A stretch of 39,765 nt of DNA, from positions 1-39,765 of IMG/VR virus record IMGVR_UViG_3300010210_000006, one strand, 5' to 3'. This DNA comes from a virus. The notes under the pieces were generated by a model that ran no database searches, was not told the DNA's origin, and was given only the letters and a program-made list of their open reading frames with translations. The translations under genes and the position numbers were made by a program. This document shows positions 8,095-17,692 of the stretch, in pieces (position 1 is the first letter of the stretch; each line of letters opens with the position of its first letter).

Positions 8095-9081
8095 TTAAAA
8101 GGCTCCATAAACTCCTGTGAATTCTGAATTATCTATTCCGCCTCCGGAAGTAAAACTTGTTGATTCTTCAGGAGCGGTGTATTTACTGCTTTCAAAGTAT
8201 TTTGTAAATAAGGTTGCACTGGCATTATTGTTAAGGAACTCAACCAAACGCTGGGTAAAATGTGAGGCTTTTTGCTCGCATTTTTCGCTGTTAAAGTTGT
8301 ATTCCTCCATTTCTGAGGCTTCAACGCCTACGTAGTTCACTACTACTCCTTTACATAAGTAGAATAGTTTGTCGTAGTTAGAGGCCATTATTGAAAGTGA
8401 TGTGGATCCGCTCATGCTTCCATCAACATCCTCACCATCTTTAATTCGTTCCTGCAGTTCTTCAAAAAATTCATCACCAAGTATCGAGCGCAAATAAAAA
8501 TCGCCCACATAACTTATTAATGGTATAAGATCGAGGAATGAAGTATGATTAAGTTTTGTAACCGAAAAATCGTTGAACTCAGTGGCTGAATTAATAAAAT
8601 ACTTTTTGTTGGCCACATAAGCAGGCGAACTAGTCCAGTCGGAAAAAACATCAATGTTTTCGTTCAGATATTCAAGAAGCGACTCAAGATTTCTAACTGC
8701 AGTTGAATGATATTTTTCTCCTAGTTGCCTAATCTGCCAGTCGAAGGCTTGTTTTAGGTTTTCGGTTGAGCCTATGCGAATACCATTTTCACTAATATGT
8801 AATTGACCTTCCGGGATGTAATCCAGGAATGAATAATTACAAATTATACGCTGGCAATACCATAATACTTTTTCGTAATGGGCTGTGGCCGATGATGAAG
8901 AATTGGAGTAAGTACCGGCATAAACTTTTACCAGGTTCGCCCATAATTCAGCACCAATGTATTTGGTTTTGAGTTCTGCCTCACGGTCTTCAACGGCAAA
9001 TTCAATAACACCGAAATCGCTTACAAAATCAATTGCAATATGGCTTTTTAAATCGTCTATGGTTTTTACAAGTTCTGTCAT
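8095..9081 (-). CDS. DUF6712-like structural protein, probable head-tail adaptor (328 aa)
   Basis: The protein has two similar halves: each has a pattern of 'G.E(L/F)...L' followed by a helix with a Tyr-Asp/Glu-Lys-(V/L)-(L/F) core and 'C(.)NY' (YEKVLWYCQRIICNYS at about 68-83 and YDKLFYLCKGVVVNYV at about 237-252). That duplicated helical plan and its place right after the portal fit the DUF6712-type proteins of Bacteroides phages, thought to be connector or adaptor proteins. The C-terminal 30 residues are Ser/Gly rich. Its start overlaps the portal stop by four bases (ATGA). Confidence 0.6.
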   Translation of the reverse strand: MTELVKTIDDLKSHIAIDFVSDFGVIEFAVEDREAELKTKYIGAELWANLVKVYAGTYSNSSSSATAHYEKVLWYCQRIICNYSFLDYIPEGQLHISENGIRIGSTENLKQAFDWQIRQLGEKYHSTAVRNLESLLEYLNENIDVFSDWTSSPAYVANKKYFINSATEFNDFSVTKLNHTSFLDLIPLISYVGDFYLRSILGDEFFEELQERIKDGEDVDGSMSGSTSLSIMASNYDKLFYLCKGVVVNYVGVEASEMEEYNFNSEKCEQKASHFTQRLVEFLNNNASATLFTKYFESSKYTAPEESTSFTSGGGIDNSEFTGVYGAF

Positions 9082-10382
9082 TCTGTAAGTGTTTTTTGTG
9101 TACCGGTAGGATTACTATCGAGAGTTGTAAGTACGGTGTCCTTAAAACCAAACTCCATTTCACGAGGCCACTCGTTAAATTTTCTTAGGAAATAAAGCCA
9201 ATCAAGGAATTTCCTGCGCTGTAAACCAAGGTTGCTGATAAATATTTCTTTGGCTTCGCGCTTGTCAGATCCTGAACCTGCACTTTGTTTATTGTTTGGA
9301 AGTCCGGCACCTTTTAAGGTAGGATCCAGGTTAAGTGCAAAAAGTATCATGGCGTTTGCTTCTGCCTGATCTATGGTTAGCGTTCCATCAGGAATTGAAT
9401 TATCAATTTTTATAATATCCCATCCCGGAACTTCTTTTCCTGCACGGTCAACAGCATAATGCGAAAAAAATGTTTTCATAACATTATCTTTCCCGGTAAG
9501 GAAATCGTTCATTTTGTGCATTTCTTCCTGGCGTAATTCCTTCTGATCATCTGCAGTAAGTTTATCCCAGTTTTTATATTTATCCTTCCAGAAACTCTTT
9601 GGAATACGGATATGATATTTAATGCTCATGGCATTTTTAAGAAGGCTTTGTTTTACTCCCGGAATATTATTTGATATCTCTATCCATCCGCTATCGATAA
9701 TCGAATGCCAGGCACGTTTTGGATAATACAATCTACCCTGACCAACATATCCTGCACGGTGAACAAACTTTCTGTTTTTATATGGATTTGTATAATCAAA
9801 TACCGGCGACCAGTCAATTTCATGAGGCTTTGCATCAGGAAACTGAGCCGAGTAAAATAGTTTATCAATTTTACGCCTGCCTGGTTGCATTTTTCCCCAT
9901 CTGCTGAAACTTGCATCGAGGGCATTTACCTTGAGTATTTTTTTAGCGTATTTTCCTTTTCCCAAATAAAACTCCGGAACTTTAAAACCGAAAAACATTG
10001 CATCGGTAATAAGTTGCTCCAGTACTTCATCAAAGAAGTTTTCCTCACGAAAGTCTTCGAACTCTTGGAAGTTTTCACGGTATAGAGTTTCTTTGCCGTC
10101 AACAATTTCTTTTTTGTAGGTGACCAGTCCGCCGCCATAAAAAGCGTTTATCAGCCACTCAAGGCCACTTGAGGCCACTACATTTTTATCGACAGCCTCA
10201 ATTATATCCTGAGGACGTGAATCGTTTGGTCCCCAAAATGCCCAGTCTTTCTGTGTATTTTCAGGTTCCCAATAAAACTGACTTTCCTTTGCACCAATTT
10301 CGGGCAAAGTAATTATTGCCTGCGCACCGCCTAAATAAGCAGTTGAGCCATCATCTGATATGTGAACTTTTGGGCTAATCAT
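9078..10382 (-). CDS. Portal protein (434 aa)
   Basis: Recognised by its overall pattern: N-terminal FWGPNDSRPQDI and an acidic EDFREENFFDEVLEQLITDAMFFGF helix-rich region, then a wing/stem region with DPTLKGAGLP, and a C-terminal helix run (ISNLGLQRRKFLDWLYFLRKF) characteristic of phage portals; length is normal. It forms the dodecameric DNA channel at the head vertex. Unusually it lies about 10 kb downstream of terminase and capsid genes, after the tape measure and tail fibre. It overlaps the preceding gene by eight bases and is expressed from the late promoter at 10694-10728. Confidence 0.75.
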   Translation of the reverse strand: MISPKVHISDDGSTAYLGGAQAIITLPEIGAKESQFYWEPENTQKDWAFWGPNDSRPQDIIEAVDKNVVASSGLEWLINAFYGGGLVTYKKEIVDGKETLYRENFQEFEDFREENFFDEVLEQLITDAMFFGFKVPEFYLGKGKYAKKILKVNALDASFSRWGKMQPGRRKIDKLFYSAQFPDAKPHEIDWSPVFDYTNPYKNRKFVHRAGYVGQGRLYYPKRAWHSIIDSGWIEISNNIPGVKQSLLKNAMSIKYHIRIPKSFWKDKYKNWDKLTADDQKELRQEEMHKMNDFLTGKDNVMKTFFSHYAVDRAGKEVPGWDIIKIDNSIPDGTLTIDQAEANAMILFALNLDPTLKGAGLPNNKQSAGSGSDKREAKEIFISNLGLQRRKFLDWLYFLRKFNEWPREMEFGFKDTVLTTLDSNPTGTQKTLTE

Positions 10383-10689
10383 AAACTGTCATTCCGTTAA
10401 ATTTTTCAATTAGTCGCACATGGATAGTGCGAATTTCTTTAGATGGTAACAGCAACAAATTAATAGTGCCATTTTCCTCGTGATTGGGCATTTTTGTTTT
10501 ATCGCTTAGCCTGGGTTTGGCCACATGCTTTTGTTTGTAGATGATAGCCTTTTTTACATGCAAGCGGCCACCACCTTCGTTAGTGAAAAAATTAAGTTTA
10601 CAAACATCAACACTAAAAGGAATAAATTTCCCCCTGGTGTCACGCTTACGCATTTGCTGAAGTGCCTTTTTACGAGAGATTAATTTCAT
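10375..10689 (-). CDS. Hypothetical basic protein upstream of portal (104 aa)
   Basis: Unrecognised. Highly basic N-terminus (MKLISRKKALQQMRKRD), then beta-strand-like segments; no membrane segment. The start at 10689 is chosen because a late promoter -7 box (10694-10701) ends exactly four bases before this ATG, as in three other late genes; the longer frame from 10710 would begin inside the promoter spacer. It is the first gene of the unit that continues into portal, adaptor, lysis and baseplate genes, so a role in head or connector assembly is plausible but unproven. Confidence 0.55.
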   Translation of the reverse strand: MKLISRKKALQQMRKRDTRGKFIPFSVDVCKLNFFTNEGGGRLHVKKAIIYKQKHVAKPRLSDKTKMPNHEENGTINLLLLPSKEIRTIHVRLIEKFNGMTVYD

Positions 10690-10693
10690 GATG

Positions 10694-10728
10694 CTAACAT
10701 AATGTTGCATCAGTTTTTTTTAAAGGAC
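10694..10728 (-). promoter_or_regulatory. Late promoter Pa (portal-lysis-baseplate unit)
   Basis: GTCCTTT (10722-10728), exactly 20 bases, then TATGTTAG (10694-10701, one mismatch to TAnnTTTG), then four bases and the ATG at 10689. CTCCCTGTCCTTT, 13 bases, is shared with the site at 29324-29358. Transcription would start at or beside the start codon. Confidence 0.7.
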
Positions 10729-10734
10729 AGGGAG

Positions 10735-11181
10735 TTAATCTATATTTTTCAAAAACTTCTCCTTAATAAGTTGCATAAGCGACTTACCCAAAAACCAAGC
10801 CCCCACAGCAGGCCACCAGGTAATTGAAATTGCTGCTTCAATACAACGGTTTTTTAGAAATTGGAAATAGTGTTCGCCATCAGTAAATGGAACTAATATG
10901 GTTGAAGAAAATGGGAATGCTTCTTCATATTTTGGTGCAATTCCAAAATGATACCATTTCTTTTTATAGGGTAATAGGTTGCCATTTTTGTCTTGTTTCC
11001 ACTTATTTCGTGATGCCAGGTTATTATTGAGGAATTTAAGATCTAGTTTTTTGAAAACCCAGATAGGCTTTTTCCAATGGCTACGTACACTTTCATCTTC
11101 AAACTCGACAAACATTAAATATAGCAATCCAAGAACAAAGTTTGCTGCTAAAATGTAGTATATGGAGATTAGGCCTATCAT
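10735..11181 (-). CDS. Hypothetical membrane protein (148 aa)
   Basis: An N-terminal transmembrane helix (about residues 3-24, IYYILAANFVLGLLYLMF) and a second hydrophobic segment near the C-terminus (about 115-133, AAISITWWPAVGAWFLG) enclose an aromatic, basic middle part. No family recognised. It is the last gene before the late promoter at 10694 and follows two tail-fibre-related genes; its ATG overlaps the previous stop by one base. It might be an envelope-acting accessory protein such as a superinfection-exclusion factor, but nothing in the sequence proves this. Confidence 0.55.
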   Translation of the reverse strand: MIGLISIYYILAANFVLGLLYLMFVEFEDESVRSHWKKPIWVFKKLDLKFLNNNLASRNKWKQDKNGNLLPYKKKWYHFGIAPKYEEAFPFSSTILVPFTDGEHYFQFLKNRCIEAAISITWWPAVGAWFLGKSLMQLIKEKFLKNID

Positions 11182-11519
11182 TACTCCGGAATTAAATCAA
11201 TTAACTCCTGTTCGGTCATTGAGGTAGTAAACTCGATGCCTTGTTCGGTTAACCATTGTTGTGTAAGTGGCTTTAACCATTCGATACGTGGCGGCAAACC
11301 TTGCAGGTATTCTTTTTCACCTACATTGAGGTTTATATCGGTATCATCCAAAGGAAACCAATTATGTGGCTCCTGGTGATCGATAATTTCGTTTCCTTCA
11401 TTATCAATGCCGGAAACAACTTTTAAACCTCCGTATGAGTTGTTATTGTCGGCATGGGAAAGTTCAACTACAATGTAGTTGAAACCTCCCATTTGCTTAT
11501 TTATGTCTTTACGTAGCAT
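11181..11519 (-). CDS. Small tail-fibre-associated protein with HeH/LEM-like C-terminus (112 aa)
   Basis: The first 75 residues are beta-rich and acidic. The last 30 (WLTEQGIEF, then TSMTEQELIDLIPE) resemble the short helix-extended-helix (HeH/LEM-like) motif that ends many small phage head or tail proteins. The gene sits directly after the tail-fibre gene, sharing one base between stop and start, and may encode a fibre partner or chaperone. Function is inferred from position. Confidence 0.5.
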   Translation of the reverse strand: MLRKDINKQMGGFNYIVVELSHADNNNSYGGLKVVSGIDNEGNEIIDHQEPHNWFPLDDTDINLNVGEKEYLQGLPPRIEWLKPLTQQWLTEQGIEFTTSMTEQELIDLIPE

Positions 11520-13270
11520 TACTCTTCTCTTTTATAGTTTGCAATTATTTTTGTTCCGTTTGCACCGTTTCCGGTAAGCGTGAAATTGATAGTTTTTGTA
11601 CCATCAAATATTTCATGATCGCCAATTTGTTTATAAGTTTTTGAAGCCTGGCTAACTGAACCATCAAGCGTTTTGCCTGTAATAAGATTATCCAGGCTGC
11701 CCGATTGTTGCGCTGCAATGGCTGTAAGGTTTTCATCGGTTATGATTGATATTGATTCAACCGAATAGCCTTCAGGTGGTGTAATTGAAGGGCTTGTACT
11801 CGTGGTTTCTATTATTTCACTCTCGATGTGATGAGCAGGCAAGTTAAATGGCTTTGCTCCGTTTACTGTGGCTGCAAGGCCGTATTTCTCTTTCCAGGTG
11901 TTGTGGCCTATGCCGGAGGCTGAAAAGGCTGCTACTTCGCCGATTAAATTCGCTGTAACATCATCCCAATAAGTTATACCTCCTCCTGCACTTGCTCCTG
12001 TACTGAACATTCTAACATCTAAAATTCCACTTTTATTAGCAATAAATTCTCCCGAAAGTTTTTCCCACTGCCCTGTTTTTGTAGCATAAATGGCATTCAT
12101 TTGTACCACATTATCAATGTAAGGTGCAACATTAGCATCTGTTTCGTCAACGTTATAAACCCATAATTCAAACTTGACCTTTTTTCCAGCAGTTATACTG
12201 TAATTTCCATACTTACGAATAAAAGTGGTCGTTTCTACATTATCATGTACAACTTGAACCGCATAAGTTCCAGAGTGAACAATTGTAGGTTCTGTTGTCA
12301 TTGTTCCCCTGCCGGATGACCAGCCTGTTAATGCGCCATCTTCATTTCCACCGTTTGAAATCAATGCTGTATTACTCGCCCCATCAAGTTCATAAGGAAT
12401 GTTTTCGGGGTTTAGTGAGAATTGAGCGACTTGTGAGGCGGTTAGGGCGGTGTTATAAACTACGATACTACCAATTGAACCATTTAGTGGAAAAGTAAAA
12501 CCTGATGATGAACCAACTATAAAATTTTGCACATTTAAATCACTTGTAGTGACCGTAAAAACATCAGAATTATATCGCTCAACATTATCTATAAATAATT
12601 GATATTTTCCGCCTGTCCTGTTAAATACACAAACTAAATTGTGTGCTTTTCCATCCTGAATATATTCTGATAAGTCTGATGTAAACTTGGTATCCTCATT
12701 AGTTCCGTCATATATCTGTAATCTAAATTTTCCTTGAGAGTTATCATTATATGCTAAAACTATCCTATTACCATAATCAAATATTATTTCTTTTGAAGTA
12801 ATGCCAGGATTTATAACAAGTCCATTTATAACTACAGTCGCATCTTGACTGTTGAAAATGTTTATACTAGTACTCCTTATATAATCATCCACCCCATCAA
12901 ACCAATAAGCCGGGCTTTGTGCTATTGCCTGGCGTAGTTGGGTTAAAGTAGCATACCATGAAACAACACCATTTTCATCCTTTGTCCAAAGGCTTTCGTT
13001 AAAATTACCTAACCAAGTTTTTCCTGCTGGAGGATTTCCAAGAGTGGAAGGATCAGTATTATCAAAAGTAAGGGAATCACCCACAAGTGAGGCATATGAA
13101 ATACCGGTATCGGTCCAGGCGGCACCGTTCCAGTAATACATATTTCCATCGGAATGTAATCCGGCATAATCTCCCGGTCTTCCGGAAGGATATTTTGCTT
13201 GCAATGCTGCCAGGTCGGCAAACATGCCTAAGTTGTGCTGTATAATTATTGTGCTACTGTTTTCTAACAT
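11519..13270 (-). CDS. Tail fibre / receptor-binding protein with LamG and CBM-like domains (583 aa)
   Basis: The N-terminus carries a phage-fibre motif (LAALQAKYPSGRPGDYA, about 19-35, followed by YYWNGAAWTDTG). Residues about 115-285 look like a LamG/concanavalin-A-type sandwich (YWFDGVDDYI, then a VVINGL...DYGNRIVLAY pattern, GSIGSIVVYNTALTASQVAQ at its end). Residues about 300-440 look like a CBM4/9-type carbohydrate module (NGGNEDGALTGWSS...SGTYAVQV...YWDDV). The last ~130 residues are a separate beta-rich tip. Two sugar-binding-type folds suggest it recognises surface polysaccharide or glycan of the host. Domain borders are estimated by eye. Confidence 0.75.
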   Translation of the reverse strand: MLENSSTIIIQHNLGMFADLAALQAKYPSGRPGDYAGLHSDGNMYYWNGAAWTDTGISYASLVGDSLTFDNTDPSTLGNPPAGKTWLGNFNESLWTKDENGVVSWYATLTQLRQAIAQSPAYWFDGVDDYIRSTSINIFNSQDATVVINGLVINPGITSKEIIFDYGNRIVLAYNDNSQGKFRLQIYDGTNEDTKFTSDLSEYIQDGKAHNLVCVFNRTGGKYQLFIDNVERYNSDVFTVTTSDLNVQNFIVGSSSGFTFPLNGSIGSIVVYNTALTASQVAQFSLNPENIPYELDGASNTALISNGGNEDGALTGWSSGRGTMTTEPTIVHSGTYAVQVVHDNVETTTFIRKYGNYSITAGKKVKFELWVYNVDETDANVAPYIDNVVQMNAIYATKTGQWEKLSGEFIANKSGILDVRMFSTGASAGGGITYWDDVTANLIGEVAAFSASGIGHNTWKEKYGLAATVNGAKPFNLPAHHIESEIIETTSTSPSITPPEGYSVESISIITDENLTAIAAQQSGSLDNLITGKTLDGSVSQASKTYKQIGDHEIFDGTKTINFTLTGNGANGTKIIANYKREE

Positions 13271-13280
13271 GGCTTAGTTT

Positions 13281-13469
13281 TTAGTCGATTACTACTTGAT
13301 TACGTGTAAGAACACCGAAATCATTATACTCACGGTTGTGGTGAAACACCAATACTCCATCAAAATAAAAATTAACCGTTTGGGGTTGCCCGTTAGCGTT
13401 AAAGTTGGTTCCTACTTCATCATCCCAGCGTTTAGGATATTCGCTTATGGTTTTGTTACTTTCTGCCAT
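13281..13469 (-). CDS. Small hypothetical protein before tail fibre (62 aa)
   Basis: Short, soluble, mostly polar; contains a strand-like centre (QTVNFYFDGVLVFHH). No family is recognised. It is the first gene after the tape measure and is led by the late promoter at 13504-13538, with a leader of about 31 bases. Ten bases separate it from the tail fibre gene, so it is probably a small tail component or assembly factor. Confidence 0.55.
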   Translation of the reverse strand: MAESNKTISEYPKRWDDEVGTNFNANGQPQTVNFYFDGVLVFHHNREYNDFGVLTRNQVVID

Positions 13470-13503
13470 TTGTTTAATATTTATTGTTTAAAACATCAGA
13501 TTA

Positions 13504-13538
13504 CAATTATACTTTAGCACAGCATTTAATTAAAGGAC
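13504..13538 (-). promoter_or_regulatory. Late promoter Pb (tail fibre unit)
   Basis: GTCCTTT (13532-13538), 20 bases, then TATAATTG (13504-13511, one mismatch to TAnnTTTG). It begins four bases beyond the tape-measure stop codon. The first ATG downstream that opens a gene is at 13469. Confidence 0.65.
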
Positions 13539-13541
13539 AGG

Positions 13542-16500
13542 CTATATACCTGCGTTTGTTTCAAGGGAATCCAACTCACTTAGTGTTTCCTTTAAATCCA
13601 AGGTGCCATCCAAATCCAGGATTGCTTTCACGTATTTAAAGGCGTTAACGCCGTCACGTATTTCTGTCAACAGGCTAACCATTTCGGCATTACTTACCGG
13701 AGGAGATCCAGGCTGCTGTTGCTGGTAAACATTGTTTACATTGGTAATAGCACCTGCAGCGTATTTTTGAGTAAGCAAATTTGTAAGCGCACTACTTACA
13801 TCAGGATGGGAATAGTAACCCGGTGCCATCCACTCCACACGTTCACCGCCTTTGTTCATACTTGTATCGAGCAATGCGTTAACCAGTTCAGTATTGTTTT
13901 TATAAGTTTCCTTACTCAGTATCATATATGGCTCATCGCCTTCCATTTCACCTACTTTTTTTCCTGTTTTACTGTCTATCATGTGGATTCCGCCTTCGGC
14001 GTGTGAGGCGCCTTGGGCTATTCCGCCTTTGGCGTAAGCTGGAGTTTCAGTACTGGCAATTTTGGCTATCTGAACCGCTCCTAATGCGCCTACAATAGCG
14101 GCTAATGCTATACCCACCGGTGGTGGCATTATTGTTAATGCTTTTGCAATACCAAGCGCTGTATTTACAATTGCACCAACTAAGGCTACCTCTTTTTCTC
14201 GTTTAGCCTGTTTTTGGGCAAGATCAGCCCTTTTCAGGTCAACTTCATCCTCAAGTGTTTTAACAGCATCATTATATTGCGACTGGGAAATTAACTGCTG
14301 TTTTAGCCTGTTTTCAAGTTTTGATTTTTCAAGATTATTATTTTTCTCAAATTCAGCGAGTTGTTTATTCTCATTATTGGTCCTTATTTGATTTACATCG
14401 TTCCAAACACCTATTAATGAAGAAATAGCAAACCTCATATCCTCAATACTAAGTTTCCCTTTATTAAGGTTATCAAGTAATGTAATCCAGTTGTCTGAAG
14501 ACATTCCAAAAATGTCAAACGAAGTATCGCCCTCAGTTTTATTTAATGGCATTATTTCTTTTAATTCAGAAAGTTTGAGACCAATTTCGAGTAACTTTTG
14601 GGTTAACTTTTCTTTTTCTGCATCCGATAATATTAAATCCTGAACACTTAATCCATCCCATTCACCTGAATCAATTGATGTTTTAATTTTGTTGGCCAAT
14701 GTCGACATAAATTCTTCAGTGGCTCTGTATTCTTCCTCTTCGTATTTTTTAGTTAACTCACGCTGTGCTTGTTTGTTTCCTTTTAGTGCCTTTAGTTGGT
14801 TGTTATATTCAGTTTCCCTTAATGTTGCAGTCCTTTTAAAGTTCTCCTCCATTATTTCAACATCACGAGTAACCTGCTTATCTATTTCAATCTGGTTTTC
14901 TTTGGCATGTTTAACACTTAGCCTCTTCAATTCAGCATTACGCAATTCATTGAGCCTCTTTAACTCGCTATCGTAACCTTTGGCAGAAATCACCAGTTTA
15001 TCATATTTATCATTTACAAGAGCGATTTCTCTCTCTTGACTTGACATATCCTTAAGTTCAGCATCTCTTTTAAGTTGTTCAATGGTTTCGTTTAGTTCCT
15101 TTTGTTTTTTAATTTGTTCCTTAGTTTTTGTGTCTTTTCCACCACCACCAATACCTGTTCCCCCTGTAGGATCCGGTACAACTTCACCACCTAGTTGTTT
15201 TATCAATTCATTGTAAAACAAGGTAAGCTTATTCAATTCCTTTTGCTCAGAAGATTGAAGTTTCATTATGGCGATAAACTGTTTTAGGTTTTCAGCATAA
15301 GTGCCAACATTTTGATTTGCATCTCTGTAACGCCTGGCAAAACTTCCTACAACATCCTTTACATCATCCATCGAGTCCATGGTTTTAATTTTCTCCAGGA
15401 TATCGTAAATTTCAGTAAGTGCTACTGCTGCAACATTATCACCCTTCTTTTCTGAAATATCTGTAATAATATTATCAACTATTTCTTTTTGTTGAACAAG
15501 GGATTCATTAACAATTGTCTGTAAATCATTTTCTCTGGCTTTAAGAGTCAGGTTTCGTATTAACCCCTTATTTGCCTTGTCATAGGCAAGTGCTATATCA
15601 TCTGTAGTAGATTTTTCGGTAAGTAAATTAGGTAAATAATCACCATACAATTCATTAATTTTATCTATGGTTTTTTTCCTGAGTTCAGTTCCTTCATTAG
15701 CATTGCTTAGCGTGGTAAAAAGAATTTCCATTTGGCTTCTTTCCTGAGCAATATTGCTGTTGTATTCCTTCATTAATGATGATGCCGTACTTATCTCTCT
15801 ACCTAAATTAACTATCCACCTAACTGAATCTTCCAACCAACCAACTAAACGACTATTTATGAACCACGATCTTATTTTCCTGCCTAGTTTTTCAGTATTG
15901 GCAGCAAGGTTTTCATTTTTAATGTTGTATTCATTAGTTAGCGAAGTACCTTCCTTAAGTGCTTTGTTTGCTAAATCCTGATTCTTTTTCAAGTTTTCAG
16001 TATCAGCGGCCAATGATGAAATAGCCTGAACGGCACGAGCGCCATCAATACCCAACTCATCAAGACGGTTAGCCATAACCTGGAAACCATCATTGTTTTT
16101 ATTAAGGCTTTCGAGTAGTTTTATAAATGCTTCATTAGCATCAGTTTTTAATAACTCACTTAAATCACTAACGCTCATGCCTGTAATTTCAGCATATTTT
16201 GAAGTGTTGGTGAACATATCAACCAATACTTTATTTACTGCGGTTGCTGACATTTCTAATGTTTGCCCACTTTCATCAAATGTGGCAGCCATTCCAAATA
16301 TGTCTTGAGCAGAAATATTTGCATTTTTAGCAACTCCGGAAAGTCGTTTACTCCAATCAATAATATATGGTGCCTTAGCCTTAGTGTTTTGTGCTAGTTC
16401 ATTAACTGAAGAACCTGCCATATCCATTGCACGCGAAAATGATACTCCATATTTCTCTGCAACTTTAAGGTTAGTAGTAATTTTACCAACTTCTAATATT

Positions 16501-17078
16501 GCTTTACCGGCACTGTCGCCAAGATCATCACCAAGGGCAACATTTATCTTATTAGCAGAACCAACAAAGTCTAAAATATTTTTCCTGCCTCTAATACCAA
16601 GCCTTCCGGCCTCTTCAGCAAGCATCAATAATTCTTTACGTGGAGTTCTTGTATTAAATTTACTAAATTCAGAATATAGTTTACGGACTTCTGACCTGGT
16701 TAAATCTGTGGTTTTTCTAACATTTGCGAATGAATCCGATAATTTAATGTTGTATGATATAACATTTTTAATGGCATAAACTAAACCTGAAATTGATGCT
16801 ATTCCTGCAGTAACTACACCAAAATATTTATTAAAACTACTTGCAAGCCTGCTAAATAGTGAGTTTGTACCTCTTATTTCAGATCTAACTCTCTGTAAGT
16901 CCTTTTCTACTTTCTGAACCTCTTTGAGTTTTTTTACCCAGGCAGCCGATCCTATTTCAAGTTTTTTTAACTCTGATTTAAGCATTCTGGATTGCTTGTA
17001 GAGCGATCCCATTGTTTGTCCGGCTTGCTTATCATTTAAATAAACATTAAACCTAATATTTTCTGATCTGCCACTCAT
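13542..17078 (-). CDS. Tail tape measure protein, TP901-type (1178 aa)
   Basis: Sets tail length and passes DNA and proteins into the cell. Starts with a helical segment; residues about 95-430 have the TP901 core pattern (KLSDSFANVRKTTDLTRSEV, then EEAGRLGIRG and VNELAQNTKAKAP). A long Lys/Glu-rich coiled-coil region spans about 440-970, a Pro/Gly-rich linker with TGGTGIGGGGK is near 640, and a hydrophobic stretch at about 985-1030 (GIALAAIVGALGAVQIA) is the usual membrane-active segment. A siphovirus-like long tail is implied. Its start overlaps the previous stop by four bases (ATGA). No frameshifted chaperone gene is visible just before it. Confidence 0.9.
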   Translation of the reverse strand: MSGRSENIRFNVYLNDKQAGQTMGSLYKQSRMLKSELKKLEIGSAAWVKKLKEVQKVEKDLQRVRSEIRGTNSLFSRLASSFNKYFGVVTAGIASISGLVYAIKNVISYNIKLSDSFANVRKTTDLTRSEVRKLYSEFSKFNTRTPRKELLMLAEEAGRLGIRGRKNILDFVGSANKINVALGDDLGDSAGKAILEVGKITTNLKVAEKYGVSFSRAMDMAGSSVNELAQNTKAKAPYIIDWSKRLSGVAKNANISAQDIFGMAATFDESGQTLEMSATAVNKVLVDMFTNTSKYAEITGMSVSDLSELLKTDANEAFIKLLESLNKNNDGFQVMANRLDELGIDGARAVQAISSLAADTENLKKNQDLANKALKEGTSLTNEYNIKNENLAANTEKLGRKIRSWFINSRLVGWLEDSVRWIVNLGREISTASSLMKEYNSNIAQERSQMEILFTTLSNANEGTELRKKTIDKINELYGDYLPNLLTEKSTTDDIALAYDKANKGLIRNLTLKARENDLQTIVNESLVQQKEIVDNIITDISEKKGDNVAAVALTEIYDILEKIKTMDSMDDVKDVVGSFARRYRDANQNVGTYAENLKQFIAIMKLQSSEQKELNKLTLFYNELIKQLGGEVVPDPTGGTGIGGGGKDTKTKEQIKKQKELNETIEQLKRDAELKDMSSQEREIALVNDKYDKLVISAKGYDSELKRLNELRNAELKRLSVKHAKENQIEIDKQVTRDVEIMEENFKRTATLRETEYNNQLKALKGNKQAQRELTKKYEEEEYRATEEFMSTLANKIKTSIDSGEWDGLSVQDLILSDAEKEKLTQKLLEIGLKLSELKEIMPLNKTEGDTSFDIFGMSSDNWITLLDNLNKGKLSIEDMRFAISSLIGVWNDVNQIRTNNENKQLAEFEKNNNLEKSKLENRLKQQLISQSQYNDAVKTLEDEVDLKRADLAQKQAKREKEVALVGAIVNTALGIAKALTIMPPPVGIALAAIVGALGAVQIAKIASTETPAYAKGGIAQGASHAEGGIHMIDSKTGKKVGEMEGDEPYMILSKETYKNNTELVNALLDTSMNKGGERVEWMAPGYYSHPDVSSALTNLLTQKYAAGAITNVNNVYQQQQPGSPPVSNAEMVSLLTEIRDGVNAFKYVKAILDLDGTLDLKETLSELDSLETNAGI

Positions 17079-17653
17079 TGTATGAACATTTGTTTAGTGT
17101 TGAGCACAATAGAATCACCTGCATGTTTTACAATAGTATCGCTAAGTGATTTTATATTTCTGTCAAGAGTATTGTTAAACCAGTTCTGGCGAACACGGTA
17201 TTTTACAACTTCCGATTTGGCAATACGTGCAACACCACCACCGTTGGCAACATATCCACTACCCACACCTTTTTGAAGAAAAACACCATGGCGTTCAAGT
17301 CCGAAAGCAATAGTATCTATCTGTTCACCACCTATTTCTTTCCTGAATTTCGCCCTTATTGATGATTTGAGTTTATTTTCCTTTTTGCCTTTATGAATGC
17401 CTGATTTATATACTCTAATACCAGTTTTACCGTTTGTAAAACGGCTACCGGCTTCTTGCCGGAGTTGTTTTGCAACCTTACGTCCCCAAATTCTAACATC
17501 CTTATTAAAAGCATCTATAACCATTGGGGAAGAAATAACACTTCTCTTTTTTGAATTTGAATCGAGTTTGATTACTGGATTTTCATTAACGAACTGCAAG
17601 CCACGTCTGCGGCCATCCATTTGTTGTTCTAATATTCGCTTCATAATTCCCAT
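17075..17653 (-). CDS. HK97 gp10-like head-tail/tail-completion protein (192 aa)
   Basis: Basic protein with N-terminal helices and a central pattern (RKVAKQLRQEAGSRF ... SSIRAKF-like strands, FGLERHGVFLQKGVGSGY) resembling gp10-type minor tail or head-tail proteins; it directly precedes the tape measure. The ATG at 17653 is chosen because the late promoter -7 box at 17658-17665 ends four bases before it, as for three other late genes; an internal ATG at 17644 is the alternative. Assignment is by pattern and position, not by a database search. Confidence 0.6.
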   Translation of the reverse strand: MGIMKRILEQQMDGRRRGLQFVNENPVIKLDSNSKKRSVISSPMVIDAFNKDVRIWGRKVAKQLRQEAGSRFTNGKTGIRVYKSGIHKGKKENKLKSSIRAKFRKEIGGEQIDTIAFGLERHGVFLQKGVGSGYVANGGGVARIAKSEVVKYRVRQNWFNNTLDRNIKSLSDTIVKHAGDSIVLNTKQMFIQ

Positions 17654-17657
17654 GAAA

Positions 17658-17692
17658 CAAAAGTGCATATTGGGCCATGTCAATAAAAGGAC
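17658..17692 (-). promoter_or_regulatory. Late promoter Pc (tape measure unit, proximal)
   Basis: GTCCTTT (17686-17692), 20 bases, then CACTTTTG (17658-17665, TA changed to CA), four bases, then the ATG at 17653. It begins right after a hairpin (17693-17722), so the hairpin may end transcription that starts at the second site, 17750-17784. Confidence 0.6.

Noticed and set aside
16384-16779. 131-residue rightward open frame and similar + strand frames in 13719-16779
   Set aside because: They run antisense to the tape measure gene, whose domains and composition are clear; hydrophobic Leu/Ser-rich products are typical antisense shadows.
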